DNA of 64,000 bases from Loktanella sp. DSM 29012 (lineage in GTDB: Bacteria; Pseudomonadota; Alphaproteobacteria; Rhodobacterales; Rhodobacteraceae): NCBI RefSeq assembly GCF_900110705.1, contig NZ_FOEJ01000002.1, positions 310,001 to 374,000 of the forward strand, read 5' to 3'. How positions within the stretch are numbered: position 1 is the first letter of the stretch; the number at the start of each line of letters is the position of its first letter. The notes beneath the pieces were generated by a model. It was not told where the DNA came from and ran no database searches. It worked only from the letters and a program-made list of their open reading frames with translations. Below are positions 16,731-25,783 of the stretch, in pieces. A program made the position numbers and the translations under genes.

Positions 16731-17621
16731 TCAGACCCATTTCGCCAGTGGTGGCAGGCTCATCAGCACGGCATTCGCGTCGTGCCCGGTGGTCAGGCCG
16801 AATTTTGTACCCCGATCATAGACCAGATTGTATTCCGCATAGAGCCCGCGATGGATCAGCTGTGTATCCTTGTCCGCGTCCGACCAGGGCATGTCGCGGC
16901 GCCTTTCCACAAGAGGGATATAGGCGGGCAGGAATGCACGGCCGATGTCCTGCGTCAGGGTGAAATCAGATTCCCAGTCGCCGGTGCAATGGTCATCCAT
17001 AAAGATGCCGCCGACGCCACGCGCGCGATTGCGGTGCGGGATGTAGAAATACTCGTCCGCCCAGGCCTTGAGCCGGGGATAGTAGTCGGTGCCATGCGGG
17101 TCCAGATGCGCCTGCTGCGTGGCGTGGAAATGGGCCGTATCGTCGTCGTACTCGATGCAGGGGTTCAGGTCGGACCCGCCGCCGAACCACCACGCGTGCG
17201 GCGTCCAGAACATGCGCGTGTTCATGTGCACCGCAGGCGCATGGGGGTTTTGCATATGCGCGACGAGGCTGATGCCTGACGCCCAGAAACGCGGATCGTC
17301 CGCCATGCCCGGCACACCGCGCGCGGCCATGGCACGCTGTGCCGCCTCGCCCAGCTGGCCGTAAACCGTCGAGGTGTTCACACCCACCTTTTCAAAGACC
17401 CTGCCACCGCGCATCACGGACATGACACCACCGCCCGCGTCCGATCCATCATCGGACGTGCGCGCGGTCACCGTGCGTTCGAACCGGCCTGCGGGCAGGT
17501 CGGCCGTGGGGCCACTGGTCTGGCTGTCTTCCAGTCCCTCAAAGGCTGTGACGATCTGATCGCGCAGGGTTTCAAACCAGCCGCTGGCGCGCGCCTTTTC
17601 GGTATCCATCAAATCAGCCAT
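16731..17621 (-). CDS. hemF: Oxygen-dependent coproporphyrinogen-III oxidase
   Basis: A 296-residue aerobic oxidase converting coproporphyrinogen III to protoporphyrinogen IX. Hallmarks are SVMRGGRVFEKVGVNTS, the HMNTRMFWTP and WWFGGGSDLNP segments, YFYIPHRNRARGVGGIF, and the C-terminal EYNLVYDRGTKFGL. Its start at 17621 is chosen because the family begins near this point; codons further upstream lack similarity. It lies close to hemC and hemE but is transcribed alone on the opposite strand to hemE. Confidence 0.97.
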   Translation of the reverse strand: MADLMDTEKARASGWFETLRDQIVTAFEGLEDSQTSGPTADLPAGRFERTVTARTSDDGSDAGGGVMSVMRGGRVFEKVGVNTSTVYGQLGEAAQRAMAARGVPGMADDPRFWASGISLVAHMQNPHAPAVHMNTRMFWTPHAWWFGGGSDLNPCIEYDDDTAHFHATQQAHLDPHGTDYYPRLKAWADEYFYIPHRNRARGVGGIFMDDHCTGDWESDFTLTQDIGRAFLPAYIPLVERRRDMPWSDADKDTQLIHRGLYAEYNLVYDRGTKFGLTTGHDANAVLMSLPPLAKWV

Positions 17622-17704
17622 CAACCCTTGCCCCCGTGATATTGCATAACATCTTATGCCTTGCTCCAATCGACCGGACCAGAGCAGTTCAGAGGATTTT
17701 CACG

Positions 17705-18082
17705 ATGAAATGGGTAATCGCACTTGCACCGCTGGCCGTCATGGCCGCCTGTGCCACGCCACAGGAACAATGCCTGTCGAACGCAACGCAGGACCTGCGG
17801 ATCAATGCCTTTTTGATCGCCCAGACCGAGGCCAATCTGGAGCGCGGCTTTGCCGTTGACCAGCAGCAGCGCGTGACGCGCAGGCCCACGTTCTGCCGGA
17901 CCGAGGACAACGGTTTCCGGTTTGGCTGTACCGACGTGCGCGTGCGCAATGTGGCGGTGCCGCAGGCAATTAATCTGGAAACGGAACGCGACACGCTGGA
18001 TCAGCTGCTGGCCACACGCGCGCAACTGCAGCGCCGGACCGATGCCGCCGTGGCCGAATGTCGGCGGATGTTTCCTGCCTGA
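17705..18082 (+). CDS. Small cysteine-containing lipoprotein of unknown function
   Basis: A 125-residue protein with a short signal peptide and lipobox (LAVMAAC, cysteine at about residue 15), so it is probably membrane-anchored in the envelope. The mature part contains four more cysteines (EQCLSNAT, TFCRTEDNG, FGCTDV, AECRRMF), enough for two disulfides, and a C-terminal helical stretch of charged residues. AGAGGA precedes the ATG. I do not recognise a domain. Its TGA abuts the convergent SDR stop in a TGATCA palindrome. Confidence 0.75.
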   Translation: MKWVIALAPLAVMAACATPQEQCLSNATQDLRINAFLIAQTEANLERGFAVDQQQRVTRRPTFCRTEDNGFRFGCTDVRVRNVAVPQAINLETERDTLDQLLATRAQLQRRTDAAVAECRRMFPA

Positions 18083-18889
18083 TCAGTGAACCGAAACGGC
18101 GGCCGGATCCAGCAGGGTGCGGCCACCGTCAACGGTGATGACCTCGCCCGTGACAAAGCTGGCGGCATCAGAAGCCAGATATTGCACAGTATCCGCCACC
18201 TCTGCCGCATTGGCGATCCGGTGCATCGGCGTGCTTTCGATGATGGCCGCACGCGCGTCGCCGTGATCCTTGATCCAGCCGCGCAGCGATGCCGACAACA
18301 CCGATCCAACGGATACGGCGTTCACTCTGATTTTCTCGGGGGCGAGGGCCACGGCCAGACTGCGGGTCATCTGTTCCAGTGCCGCCGAAGCGATGGAAAA
18401 TCCCAGCAGTTCGGGGTGTGCACGCCGGGCGGAAATCGACGACAGGTTCACGATGCAACCGATGCTGGAATCGTCAGGTGCAGCATCGCCAGCCTGTTTG
18501 ATGAACCGCCGCGCGACCGCCTGCGACAGGCGCAGCGGCAGCAGCAGGTTCTGGTCCAGCATGTTGCTGACCGATGTATCGTCGGGGTCAAGCGGTTCGG
18601 ACGGGATGACCTGTCGCGCCGCGTTGACAAGTATATCCACCCGGTCAAAGGCATCGACCGTCGCAGACAGCAGGTTCGCCACCGCCAGTTTTTCGCGCAG
18701 ATCGCCCGAGAACAGCAGCACGTTGTCCTCTTTGGCAAGCTCGCCCACCTCTTCGGTCAAGGCCGCCTCGTCGATGTCGGCAAAGACGACATTCGCGCCT
18801 GCGCGCACGAAACTACGGGCAACCGCAAGGCCCACACCATTGGCAGCACCGGTCACGATGGCCGTGCGGCCCTTGATCGAAAATGACAT
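18083..18889 (-). CDS. SDR-family protein with degenerate catalytic motif
   Basis: A 268-residue Rossmann protein with an intact nucleotide-binding motif (VTGAANGVG) and aspartate D-I-D after beta-2, the serine segment NLSSIS and the C-terminal TVDGG. The catalytic Tyr and Lys are not present: the segment reads F164-S-I-A-S168. It therefore probably binds NAD(H) without classical SDR chemistry, or uses an altered mechanism. It lies 12 bases after the methyltransferase gene and is likely co-transcribed with it. The partner and substrate are unknown. Confidence 0.85.
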   Translation of the reverse strand: MSFSIKGRTAIVTGAANGVGLAVARSFVRAGANVVFADIDEAALTEEVGELAKEDNVLLFSGDLREKLAVANLLSATVDAFDRVDILVNAARQVIPSEPLDPDDTSVSNMLDQNLLLPLRLSQAVARRFIKQAGDAAPDDSSIGCIVNLSSISARRAHPELLGFSIASAALEQMTRSLAVALAPEKIRVNAVSVGSVLSASLRGWIKDHGDARAAIIESTPMHRIANAAEVADTVQYLASDAASFVTGEVITVDGGRTLLDPAAVSVH

Positions 18890-18901
18890 GATTGTCTCCT
18901 G

Positions 18902-19879
18902 TCAGGATGTGCCGGGGCGACTGGCGTGGAACAGCTTGAACGCCCCGTCGCCGGGCAGTTCCTCGACCCGCCGGAAATGATCACGCAGCGCAGCCTCATA
19001 GGGCAGATGCCGGTTGGCGACCATCCACAGTTGGCCGTTCTGGGTCAGCATCCGCGCAGCCGCGGCAATGAACCCCTGCCCCAGCGCGGGCGTGCCTTTG
19101 GACCCGGTATGAAACGGCGGGTTCATCACGATGCCGTCGAATTTACGGTCAGGCCGGAACGTCAGCGCATCGGCCCAGTGGAACGTCGCACGTGGATCCT
19201 TGATGTTCAGCCGTGCACAGTCGAGGGCCAGCGCCTCGGATTCGACCAGCGCCAGTGACGTCACCTTGTCACGGCGCAGAATCTCGCTGGACAGATAGCC
19301 CCAGCCAGCCCCCAGATCGGCCATTGCACCGGGCAGTTTTGCCGGAAGTGCCCGCGCCAGCAGCGCAGAGCCACGATCCACATCGCCATCGGAAAACACG
19401 CCCGCCGTCGTATAGTGACCCGCCGCATTCGGCGCAGGTGCACCGACCGCCCAATCGGCGAATGCGGCGGTGGCCGGAAACCAGAAAATGCGGCCATGCG
19501 CCTTGGGTATGGACGGCAGGTTGCCCAGACGTTTGCGGCAGGCGCGGAACAGACTGTCGATCCCGTCGCTGCGCTGGCCGTCAACGACGACCAGACCGCC
19601 ACCCGCCGCGGCCTGCGCCACGAGCGATTGGGCAAGCGCCTTGAACCGGGGCACGACAACGATCGTGGTCGCACCAGGGCCCGCATCGGTAGTGACCGTA
19701 TAGCCAGCCGCGCGAAAGGCCTCGACCTCTGGTGCGTGGGTATGCTGGATCAGCACGCCGTGACCCATCAAAGGCGACAGGTCGGTGTCCATGTTCGGAC
19801 GCATGACGGTCACGGGACCGTCCGGCAGGGTCAGCGATCCGTCGGCCAGGGCGGTCGCGAGGCGGGAAAGAGCAGCCAT
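18902..19879 (-). CDS. Class I SAM-dependent methyltransferase, RsmC-like
   Basis: A 325-residue protein with a degenerate N-terminal half and a C-terminal Rossmann methyltransferase domain. The SAM motif is DLGAGWGYLSSEIL (about residues 190-203). The N6/N2-guanine or adenine signature NPPFHTG (about 250-256) is typical of RsmC/RsmD-type rRNA methyltransferases. By architecture it could modify guanine 1207 of 16S rRNA. It lies between clpS and the degenerate SDR on the same strand. Confidence 0.88.
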   Translation of the reverse strand: MAALSRLATALADGSLTLPDGPVTVMRPNMDTDLSPLMGHGVLIQHTHAPEVEAFRAAGYTVTTDAGPGATTIVVVPRFKALAQSLVAQAAAGGGLVVVDGQRSDGIDSLFRACRKRLGNLPSIPKAHGRIFWFPATAAFADWAVGAPAPNAAGHYTTAGVFSDGDVDRGSALLARALPAKLPGAMADLGAGWGYLSSEILRRDKVTSLALVESEALALDCARLNIKDPRATFHWADALTFRPDRKFDGIVMNPPFHTGSKGTPALGQGFIAAAARMLTQNGQLWMVANRHLPYEAALRDHFRRVEELPGDGAFKLFHASRPGTS

Positions 19880-19901
19880 CAGGGCGGAACAGCGCGGGGC
19901 G

Positions 19902-20231
19902 CTATTCCTTCTCCATCGTGCATTGCAGCGGATGCTGGTGACGTTGGGCGTAATCCATGACCTGCGCCACCTTTGTTTCCGCGATTTCGTGACTGTAGAC
20001 GCCGGCGACAGCCACGCCTTTCTTGTGGACTGTCAGCATCAGGTCAAACGCCTGTGCATGGGTCATGCCGAAAAACCGTTCCAGCACCATGACGACGAAT
20101 TCCATCGGCGTGAAATCGTCATTCAGGATCAGCACCTTGTACAGGGGCGGCCGTTTGGTTTTCGGTTTGGTCTTCAGGGCGACGCCGATGTCGTCCTGAC
20201 CATCGTCATCATCGTCCCTGTCCGCCATCAT
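19902..20231 (-). CDS. clpS: ATP-dependent Clp protease adaptor ClpS
   Basis: A 109-residue N-recognin adaptor that delivers N-end-rule substrates to ClpAP. After an acidic flexible tail ([12 protein letters not shown]), the core begins [20 protein letters not shown], containing the substrate-binding Asn-Asp-Asp residues. It continues with [27 protein letters not shown] and the C-terminal [13 protein letters not shown]. The double ATG at 20231/20228 best matches the family start; an ATG at 20270 is possible and no start has a strong ribosome-binding site. The next gene downstream is the methyltransferase. Confidence 0.95.
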   Translation of the reverse strand: MMADRDDDDDGQDDIGVALKTKPKTKRPPLYKVLILNDDFTPMEFVVMVLERFFGMTHAQAFDLMLTVHKKGVAVAGVYSHEIAETKVAQVMDYAQRHQHPLQCTMEKE

Positions 20232-20561
20232 CTGCTGGTTCAAGCGCATCACAATCCCGGTTCGATCCATGTCGGTGAGACGTCTATATAACCTTGATAG
20301 GCCTGGTGAAAACCCCCGGCGGCGAAACGCCTCAATCCGTCGCAGATCGGCGGATTGTCGCAGCGCGCGGTGGCCACCTACCGCATGTGGCACAAGCAAC
20401 CCGCCACACCCCCTAAATGTCGTATTGTGCCGAAACAACACGGCACAAGCCCTTTTGAAATCGGGACTTTTCGTCGTCAGGCTGTTCGTGCTAGCGTAGT
20501 TTCAATGAGTAATCACCGGGGCAAACTCCGGGATACCGAGGCAGACAAAAAGGCAGGTGAC

Positions 20562-21920
20562 GTGCAAAATCGTCCTATCTCCCGCACTCTTCGTGCGACC
20601 ATCGCTGTATTGCTTATCACGATGCTCAGCCCTGTGGCGGCGTTCGCTGCTCCCTATGCTGCGTTGGTGATGGATGCCCGCACCGGAGAAGTGCTGCATT
20701 CGCGCAATGCCGACACCCGGCTTCACCCGGCATCGCTGACCAAGATGATGACGCTTTATATCGCGTTTCAGGCCATTCAGCGTGGTGAAATCACGCTGGA
20801 CACCGAGGTCCGCATTTCATCCAAAGCCGCAAGCGAACCGCCGTCCAAGCTGGGGCTACAGGCCGGACAGACGATCAAGCTGCGGTTCCTGCTGCGAGCC
20901 GCTGCCGTAAAATCCGCCAACGATGCCGCGACAGCCATCGGCGAGGCGATTTCAGGATCCGAAGAGGCCTTTGCGACCCGGATGAACCGCACGGCCGCCG
21001 CGATGGGCATGACCAACACGACATTTCGCAACGCGCATGGCCTGACCGAAAACGGGCACCTGTCCACCGCCCGCGACATGAGTGTGCTGGGCCGCCACGT
21101 GATCTATGATTTCCCGCAGTACTATAACCTGTTTTCGCGCAGGACCGCAGACGCCGGGATCCGGCAGGTCAGTCATACCAACACGCGTTTCCTGAACAGC
21201 TATACCGGGGCCGACGGCATCAAGACCGGTTTCACCAACGCCGCCGGTTTCAACCTGACGGCATCGGCGCAGCGCGGTCAGGAACGCATCATCGCCACCG
21301 TTTTTGGCGGCACATCCACCGCGCAGCGTAACGCCCGGATGACCGAGCTGATGGACATGGGATTCAACCGCGCCCCGGCCGTCGCCACGCTGCAACGTCC
21401 CGACATCCCCGCAACCACCGGAACCGAACAGGTGGCCATGGCCGGCAACGCACGCCCCACGACGCAGAACGGATCAGGCAAGACCGTGCGCGTGACAGGC
21501 CGCGTCAGCGAGGCACTTCGCCCCGCGATGCGCCCTGCACCAGAGGTCCCCGTCACACTGGCCGTGAACACCACCAGCATCGAGGACGCCCTTGCCGAGG
21601 CAATTCAGGTCAGTTCTGCCCCTGCGGCACAGCCCATGGCCCCTGCCCCCGAGGTCGTCACCCGCATTTCGACCTCTGGCGGGCGGCATTGGGGCGTGAA
21701 CGTGGGCCGATTCAATTCCCGCTACCAGGCGGAAAAGGTTCTGATCCAGGTTGCCCTGAACGAGATGAGCACCCTCGAAGGTGCTGTGCGCCGCGTGACG
21801 CAGCGATCAGGCGGGTTTGACGCGAATTTCATGGGTCTGACCCGCGAGGGCGCCGACCTGGCCTGTCGCAGGCTTCAGGCGCGCAACCAGACGTGTTTCA
21901 TGTTGGGCTCCGAGGGCTGA
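20562..21920 (+). CDS. D-alanyl-D-alanine carboxypeptidase (PBP5 type) with C-terminal SPOR domain
   Basis: A 452-residue peptidoglycan DD-carboxypeptidase. The signal peptide (RATIAVLLITMLSPVAAFA) directs it to the periplasm. Catalytic motifs are S58-L-T-K61, SAND, and KTG in DGIKTGFTN. After the PBP5-like region and a proline-rich linker, residues about 375-452 (WGVNVGRFNSRYQAEKVL onward) look like a SPOR peptidoglycan-binding domain, placing it at the division site. I chose GTG 20562, preceded by AGGCAGGTGA, because it yields a standard signal peptide; ATG 20505 is the alternative. Confidence 0.9.
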   Translation: MQNRPISRTLRATIAVLLITMLSPVAAFAAPYAALVMDARTGEVLHSRNADTRLHPASLTKMMTLYIAFQAIQRGEITLDTEVRISSKAASEPPSKLGLQAGQTIKLRFLLRAAAVKSANDAATAIGEAISGSEEAFATRMNRTAAAMGMTNTTFRNAHGLTENGHLSTARDMSVLGRHVIYDFPQYYNLFSRRTADAGIRQVSHTNTRFLNSYTGADGIKTGFTNAAGFNLTASAQRGQERIIATVFGGTSTAQRNARMTELMDMGFNRAPAVATLQRPDIPATTGTEQVAMAGNARPTTQNGSGKTVRVTGRVSEALRPAMRPAPEVPVTLAVNTTSIEDALAEAIQVSSAPAAQPMAPAPEVVTRISTSGGRHWGVNVGRFNSRYQAEKVLIQVALNEMSTLEGAVRRVTQRSGGFDANFMGLTREGADLACRRLQARNQTCFMLGSEG

Positions 21921-21926
21921 GGCAAA

Positions 21927-21950
21927 CGGGCGATCGGTTCAGATCGCCCG
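21927..21950. terminator. Hairpin at the convergent 3' ends of the carboxypeptidase gene and yejF
   Basis: A 9-base-pair perfect stem (21927-21935 with 21942-21950) has a 6-base loop that includes the first bases of the yejF stop codon. No U-tract is present on either strand. It probably stabilises or weakly terminates both transcripts; classical intrinsic termination is unlikely. Confidence 0.4.
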
Positions 21951-23534
21951 ACCCTCGAATGCGGCAGCCATCAACGCACGGGTATAATCAGTGCGTGGAT
22001 TGTCAAAAATATCGGCAGCAGGTCCTGCTTCGACCACGTCGCCCTGTTTCATCACCATGACCTTGTGCGACAGGGCGCGCACGACCTTCAGGTCGTGGCT
22101 GATAAAGATGTAGGCAAGGCCGTAGCGCTGTTGCAGATCGCGCAGCAATTCCACGATTTGCACCTGCACCGTCATGTCCAGCGCCGATGTCGGTTCATCC
22201 AGCACCACCAGTTTCGGGCGCAGGATCATGGCGCGCGCGATCGCGATACGCTGACGCTGACCGCCCGAAAATTCATGCGGATAGCGGTCCATCAGATCGG
22301 GCGACAGCCCCACCTCTGTCATGATTTCGGCCACCATGTCGCGGCGTGGTCTGCCGGGGTCGATATTGTGGATAGTCAGCCCCTCGGCGATGATCTGTTC
22401 GACAGTCATGCGCGGTGACAGACTCCCGTAGGGGTCCTGAAACACGATCTGGATGTCGCTGCGATAGGGCCGCATCTGGCGCTGGCTCAACCCGTCGATG
22501 CGGTCCCCCTGAAAGGTGATCGCCCCCTCTGAGCGGATCAATCGCATGATCGCAAGCGCCGTCGTCGTCTTACCCGAACCCGATTCGCCCACGATGCCGA
22601 TGGTTTCCCCCGCCCTGACGGACAGCGTGGCATCGTTGACCGCCTTGACGTAGCCGGCCGTGCGTTTCAGCAGACCGCGATAGATCGGGAACCAGATTTT
22701 CAGCTGTTCGGTTTGTGCGACGACGGGGGCGCCCACAGCAACGGGGGCAGGCACGCCTGCGGATTCGGCTGCCAGCAGCATCTGTGTATAGGGGTGCTGC
22801 GGGTTGCCGAAAATTTCGGCCGTGGGACCTGTTTCGACGATCTCGCCGTCCTTCATGACGCAAACGCGGTCTGCGATCTTGCGCACGATGGTCAGGTCGT
22901 GCGTGATGAACAGCATCGACAGGCCCTGTCTGGCCTTCAGTTCGGCCAGCAGATCCAGGATCTGCGCCTGAATCGTCACGTCCAGCGCCGTTGTCGGTTC
23001 GTCCGCAATCAGCAGGTCAGGACCATTGAGCAGCGCCATCGCGATCATGACCCGCTGGCGCTGGCCGCCGGACAATTCGTGCGGATAGGCGGTCAGGCGG
23101 CGTTCGGCGTCGCGGATGCCCACCTGTTCCAGCATCTCGATCACGCGGGCACGCACCGCATCGCCGCGCAAATCCTGATGCAACACGATGGATTCACCCA
23201 GCTGCCGTTCGATCGTATGCAGCGGGTTGAGCGAGGTCATCGGTTCCTGAAAGATGAAACTGATATCGTTGCCACGCACACGGCGGAGGTCTGCCTCTGA
23301 CGCGCCCAGCATTTCGCGGCCCTCGTAGGTGATCGACCCGTCGGACTGCGCCGAATCCCCCAAGAGCTGCACCGTGGACAGCGCCGTGACGGATTTGCCC
23401 GACCCAGATTCACCGACCAGAGCGACGGTTTCACCGCGCCCCACGGTGAATGACACACCGCGCACCGCATGGGTCACGGCCCCATCCTGCCTGAACCGCA
23501 CGTTCAGGTTCGACACCTCGAGAACTGGTTTCAT
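21939..23534 (-). CDS. yejF: Peptide ABC transporter, double ATP-binding protein (YejF-like)
   Basis: A 531-residue fusion of two ATPase domains. Each has Walker A ([26 protein letters not shown]), signature ([26 protein letters not shown]) and Walker B ([24 protein letters not shown]). It powers the importer formed by the upstream permeases. In enterobacteria the Yej system takes up oligopeptides and microcin C. It is the last gene of the operon and overlaps the preceding permease by four bases. Confidence 0.94.
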   Translation of the reverse strand: MKPVLEVSNLNVRFRQDGAVTHAVRGVSFTVGRGETVALVGESGSGKSVTALSTVQLLGDSAQSDGSITYEGREMLGASEADLRRVRGNDISFIFQEPMTSLNPLHTIERQLGESIVLHQDLRGDAVRARVIEMLEQVGIRDAERRLTAYPHELSGGQRQRVMIAMALLNGPDLLIADEPTTALDVTIQAQILDLLAELKARQGLSMLFITHDLTIVRKIADRVCVMKDGEIVETGPTAEIFGNPQHPYTQMLLAAESAGVPAPVAVGAPVVAQTEQLKIWFPIYRGLLKRTAGYVKAVNDATLSVRAGETIGIVGESGSGKTTTALAIMRLIRSEGAITFQGDRIDGLSQRQMRPYRSDIQIVFQDPYGSLSPRMTVEQIIAEGLTIHNIDPGRPRRDMVAEIMTEVGLSPDLMDRYPHEFSGGQRQRIAIARAMILRPKLVVLDEPTSALDMTVQVQIVELLRDLQQRYGLAYIFISHDLKVVRALSHKVMVMKQGDVVEAGPAADIFDNPRTDYTRALMAAAFEGRAI

Positions 23535-24706
23535 TGAAACGTCTTTCTGGGATCGAATGCGTCACGGATCCCTTCGAAAATGAACACCAGCAGTGACAGC
23601 ATCACGGCAAAGGTCACGAATGCCGTGAACCCCAGCCAAGGCGCCTGAAGGTTCTGTTTCGCCTGCAGGGTCAATTCGCCCAGCGACGGGGCCGAGGACG
23701 GCAGACCAAAGCCCAGGAAATCGAGGCTGGCCAGCGTCGCGATGGACCCGGTCACCAGAAACGGCAGCATCGTCACGGTGGCGACCATGGCGTTAGGCAG
23801 CATGTGGCGGAACATGATGGTGCGGTCACTGACGCCCAGCGCACGGGCGGCACGGACATATTCAAAATTGCGCGCGCGCAGGAATTCGGCACGCACCACA
23901 CCCACCAGCGCAGGCCAGCCGAACAGCACGGTCAGGAACACCAATAGCCAGAAACTTCGCCCAAGAATCGCAAAGACGATGATGATGACATAAAGAGACG
24001 GCGTGCCAGTCCAGATTTCGATGATCCGCTGGAAGATCAGGTCCGTCCATCCGCCGAAGTATCCTTGCACGGCACCTGCAACGACGCCGATCAGCGATGC
24101 AGCCGTTGTCACGATCAGCGCAAACAGGATCGACAGACGAAATCCATAGATCACCCGGGCCGCAACATCGCGTTTGGTGTCGTCCGTGCCCAACCAGTTG
24201 TTGCCGTCGGGTGCCGATGGGGCCACGCCCGGAATATCCACGATCGTGTCATAGCTGTAGGGGATGAGCGGCCACAGCATCCAGCCCTTGACGAAATCGG
24301 GATCGTCGATGCTGCCGGCCTCGGCCGCGTCGATCAGTCCTTGCGGGTCATCGAAACAGGACAGAAGACCACCTGTCTTGATCAGGCATTGCACCTCGAC
24401 ATCGGTATAGCCCGCCTCGGTCGGGAAATCGCCGCCGAAATCCTGTTCGGAATAGAACGAGATGATGGGCGCGCGCACCTCGCCCCGGTAGCTGACCAGC
24501 AACGGTTTGTCGTTGGCCAGCACTTCGGCGAACAGCGACAGGCCGAACAGAATGCCAAAGATCACCAGCGACCACAGCGCCCGGCGGTTGCGTTTGAAAT
24601 TGCGCCAGCGGCGCTGGTTCAGCGGCGACAGCCGTGGCTTGCGACGCGCGGGGGCGGTTGCGGCGCCGCCCGTCAAGGCCACGTCAGAGGCTTCGGTCTG
24701 GCTCAT
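23531..24706 (-). CDS. yejE: Peptide ABC transporter permease (YejE-like)
   Basis: A 391-residue membrane protein with a cytoplasmic N-terminal tail (RKPRLSPLNQRRWRNFKRNR). A first membrane helix is followed by a large periplasmic loop (about residues 60-165) and then the DppC-type transmembrane core. The EAA region reads YVRAARALGVSDRTIMFRHM. The long periplasmic insert is characteristic of YejE versus OppC. It overlaps yejF by four bases and starts one base after yejB ends. Confidence 0.93.
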   Translation of the reverse strand: MSQTEASDVALTGGAATAPARRKPRLSPLNQRRWRNFKRNRRALWSLVIFGILFGLSLFAEVLANDKPLLVSYRGEVRAPIISFYSEQDFGGDFPTEAGYTDVEVQCLIKTGGLLSCFDDPQGLIDAAEAGSIDDPDFVKGWMLWPLIPYSYDTIVDIPGVAPSAPDGNNWLGTDDTKRDVAARVIYGFRLSILFALIVTTAASLIGVVAGAVQGYFGGWTDLIFQRIIEIWTGTPSLYVIIIVFAILGRSFWLLVFLTVLFGWPALVGVVRAEFLRARNFEYVRAARALGVSDRTIMFRHMLPNAMVATVTMLPFLVTGSIATLASLDFLGFGLPSSAPSLGELTLQAKQNLQAPWLGFTAFVTFAVMLSLLVFIFEGIRDAFDPRKTFQ

Positions 24707-24707
24707 G

Positions 24708-25781
24708 TCAGCCCCTCCCCTCGAAATCGATGCGCGGGTCGATCAGCACATAGGTCAGATCGGTCAGGATGCCGACGATCAGTCCCAGCAGCGAAAAGGC
24801 GAACAGCGTGCCGAACACCACCGGATAGTCACGCGCGACCGCAGCCTCGAATCCCAGACGGCCCAGACCGTCCAACGAAAACAGCGTCTCGATGATCAGC
24901 GAACCACCAAAGAACACACTGACAAACAGTGCTGGAAAACCTGAAATCACGATCAGCATGGCGTTGCGGAATACGTGTTTATACAGGATCTGGCGTTCGC
25001 CCAGCCCCTTGGCCTTGGCAGTGATGACGTATTGTTTCTTGATCTCGTCAAGAAAGCTGTTCTTGGTCAGCAGCGTCAGCGTCGCAAAGGACGAAATCGT
25101 CAGCGCCGTGACCGGCAGGATGATGTGCCACAGATAATCCAGCACCTTGCCGACCAGTGACAGCTCTTCGAAATTGTTGGAAGTCAGGCCACGCAGCGGG
25201 AAAATCTGGTAATAGCTGCCGCCCGCGAACAGCACGATCAGCAGGATCGCGAACAGAAAACCCGGGATCGCATAGCCGACGATGATCGCCGCAGAGGTCC
25301 AGGTGTCAAAGCGTGATCCATCGCGGATCGCCTTGCGGATGCCCAGCGGGATCGAAATCAGATAGGCAATCAGCGTGGACCACAAGCCCAACGTGATCGA
25401 TACGGGCATTTTTTCCATCACCAGATCGAACACGCTGATGGACCGGAAATAGCTCTCTCCGAAATCCAGCCGCATGTAGTTCCACATCATGTTCAGGAAC
25501 CGTTCCAGTGGCGGTTTGTCGAAACCAAATTCGGCCTCCAGTTCCGCGATGAAATCGGCGGGCAGACCGCGACCGCCGATATAATCGGAATCGCCGCCGC
25601 CCGTGATTTCGCCACCCCCGCCCGAAATGCCCTCGAACACGTCACCGCCGCCTTCCATGCGGGCGATGATCTGTTCGATCGGCCCGCCGGGGACAAACTG
25701 GATCAGGGCAAAGTTGATGATCATGATCCCCAACAACGTAGGAATCACCAGCAACAACCGTCTCAGGATATAGGCGCCCAT
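24708..25781 (-). CDS. yejB: Peptide ABC transporter permease (YejB-like)
   Basis: A 357-residue inner-membrane permease of the DppB/OppB class. The N-terminal helix ([20 protein letters not shown]) precedes a glycine-rich periplasmic loop ([20 protein letters not shown]) longer than in DppB, as is common for YejB. The EAA-type segment is [20 protein letters not shown]. It sits between yejA (two-base gap) and yejE (one-base gap), so all four genes form one transcription unit. Confidence 0.93.
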   Translation of the reverse strand: MGAYILRRLLLVIPTLLGIMIINFALIQFVPGGPIEQIIARMEGGGDVFEGISGGGGEITGGGDSDYIGGRGLPADFIAELEAEFGFDKPPLERFLNMMWNYMRLDFGESYFRSISVFDLVMEKMPVSITLGLWSTLIAYLISIPLGIRKAIRDGSRFDTWTSAAIIVGYAIPGFLFAILLIVLFAGGSYYQIFPLRGLTSNNFEELSLVGKVLDYLWHIILPVTALTISSFATLTLLTKNSFLDEIKKQYVITAKAKGLGERQILYKHVFRNAMLIVISGFPALFVSVFFGGSLIIETLFSLDGLGRLGFEAAVARDYPVVFGTLFAFSLLGLIVGILTDLTYVLIDPRIDFEGRG

Positions 25782-25783
25782 CG

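Noticed and set aside
17622-17704. FnrL (TTGAT-N4-ATCAA) or TGT-N12-ACA site upstream of hemF
   Set aside because: Neither pattern occurs in the 83-base gap, so the regulation proposed for hemC-hemE cannot be extended to hemF.
20232-20561. Possible small gene or regulatory RNA in the longest gap, between clpS and the DD-carboxypeptidase gene
   Set aside because: Open frames here only extend the neighbouring genes upstream; no ribosome-binding site, hairpin or promoter convincing enough to annotate was found.
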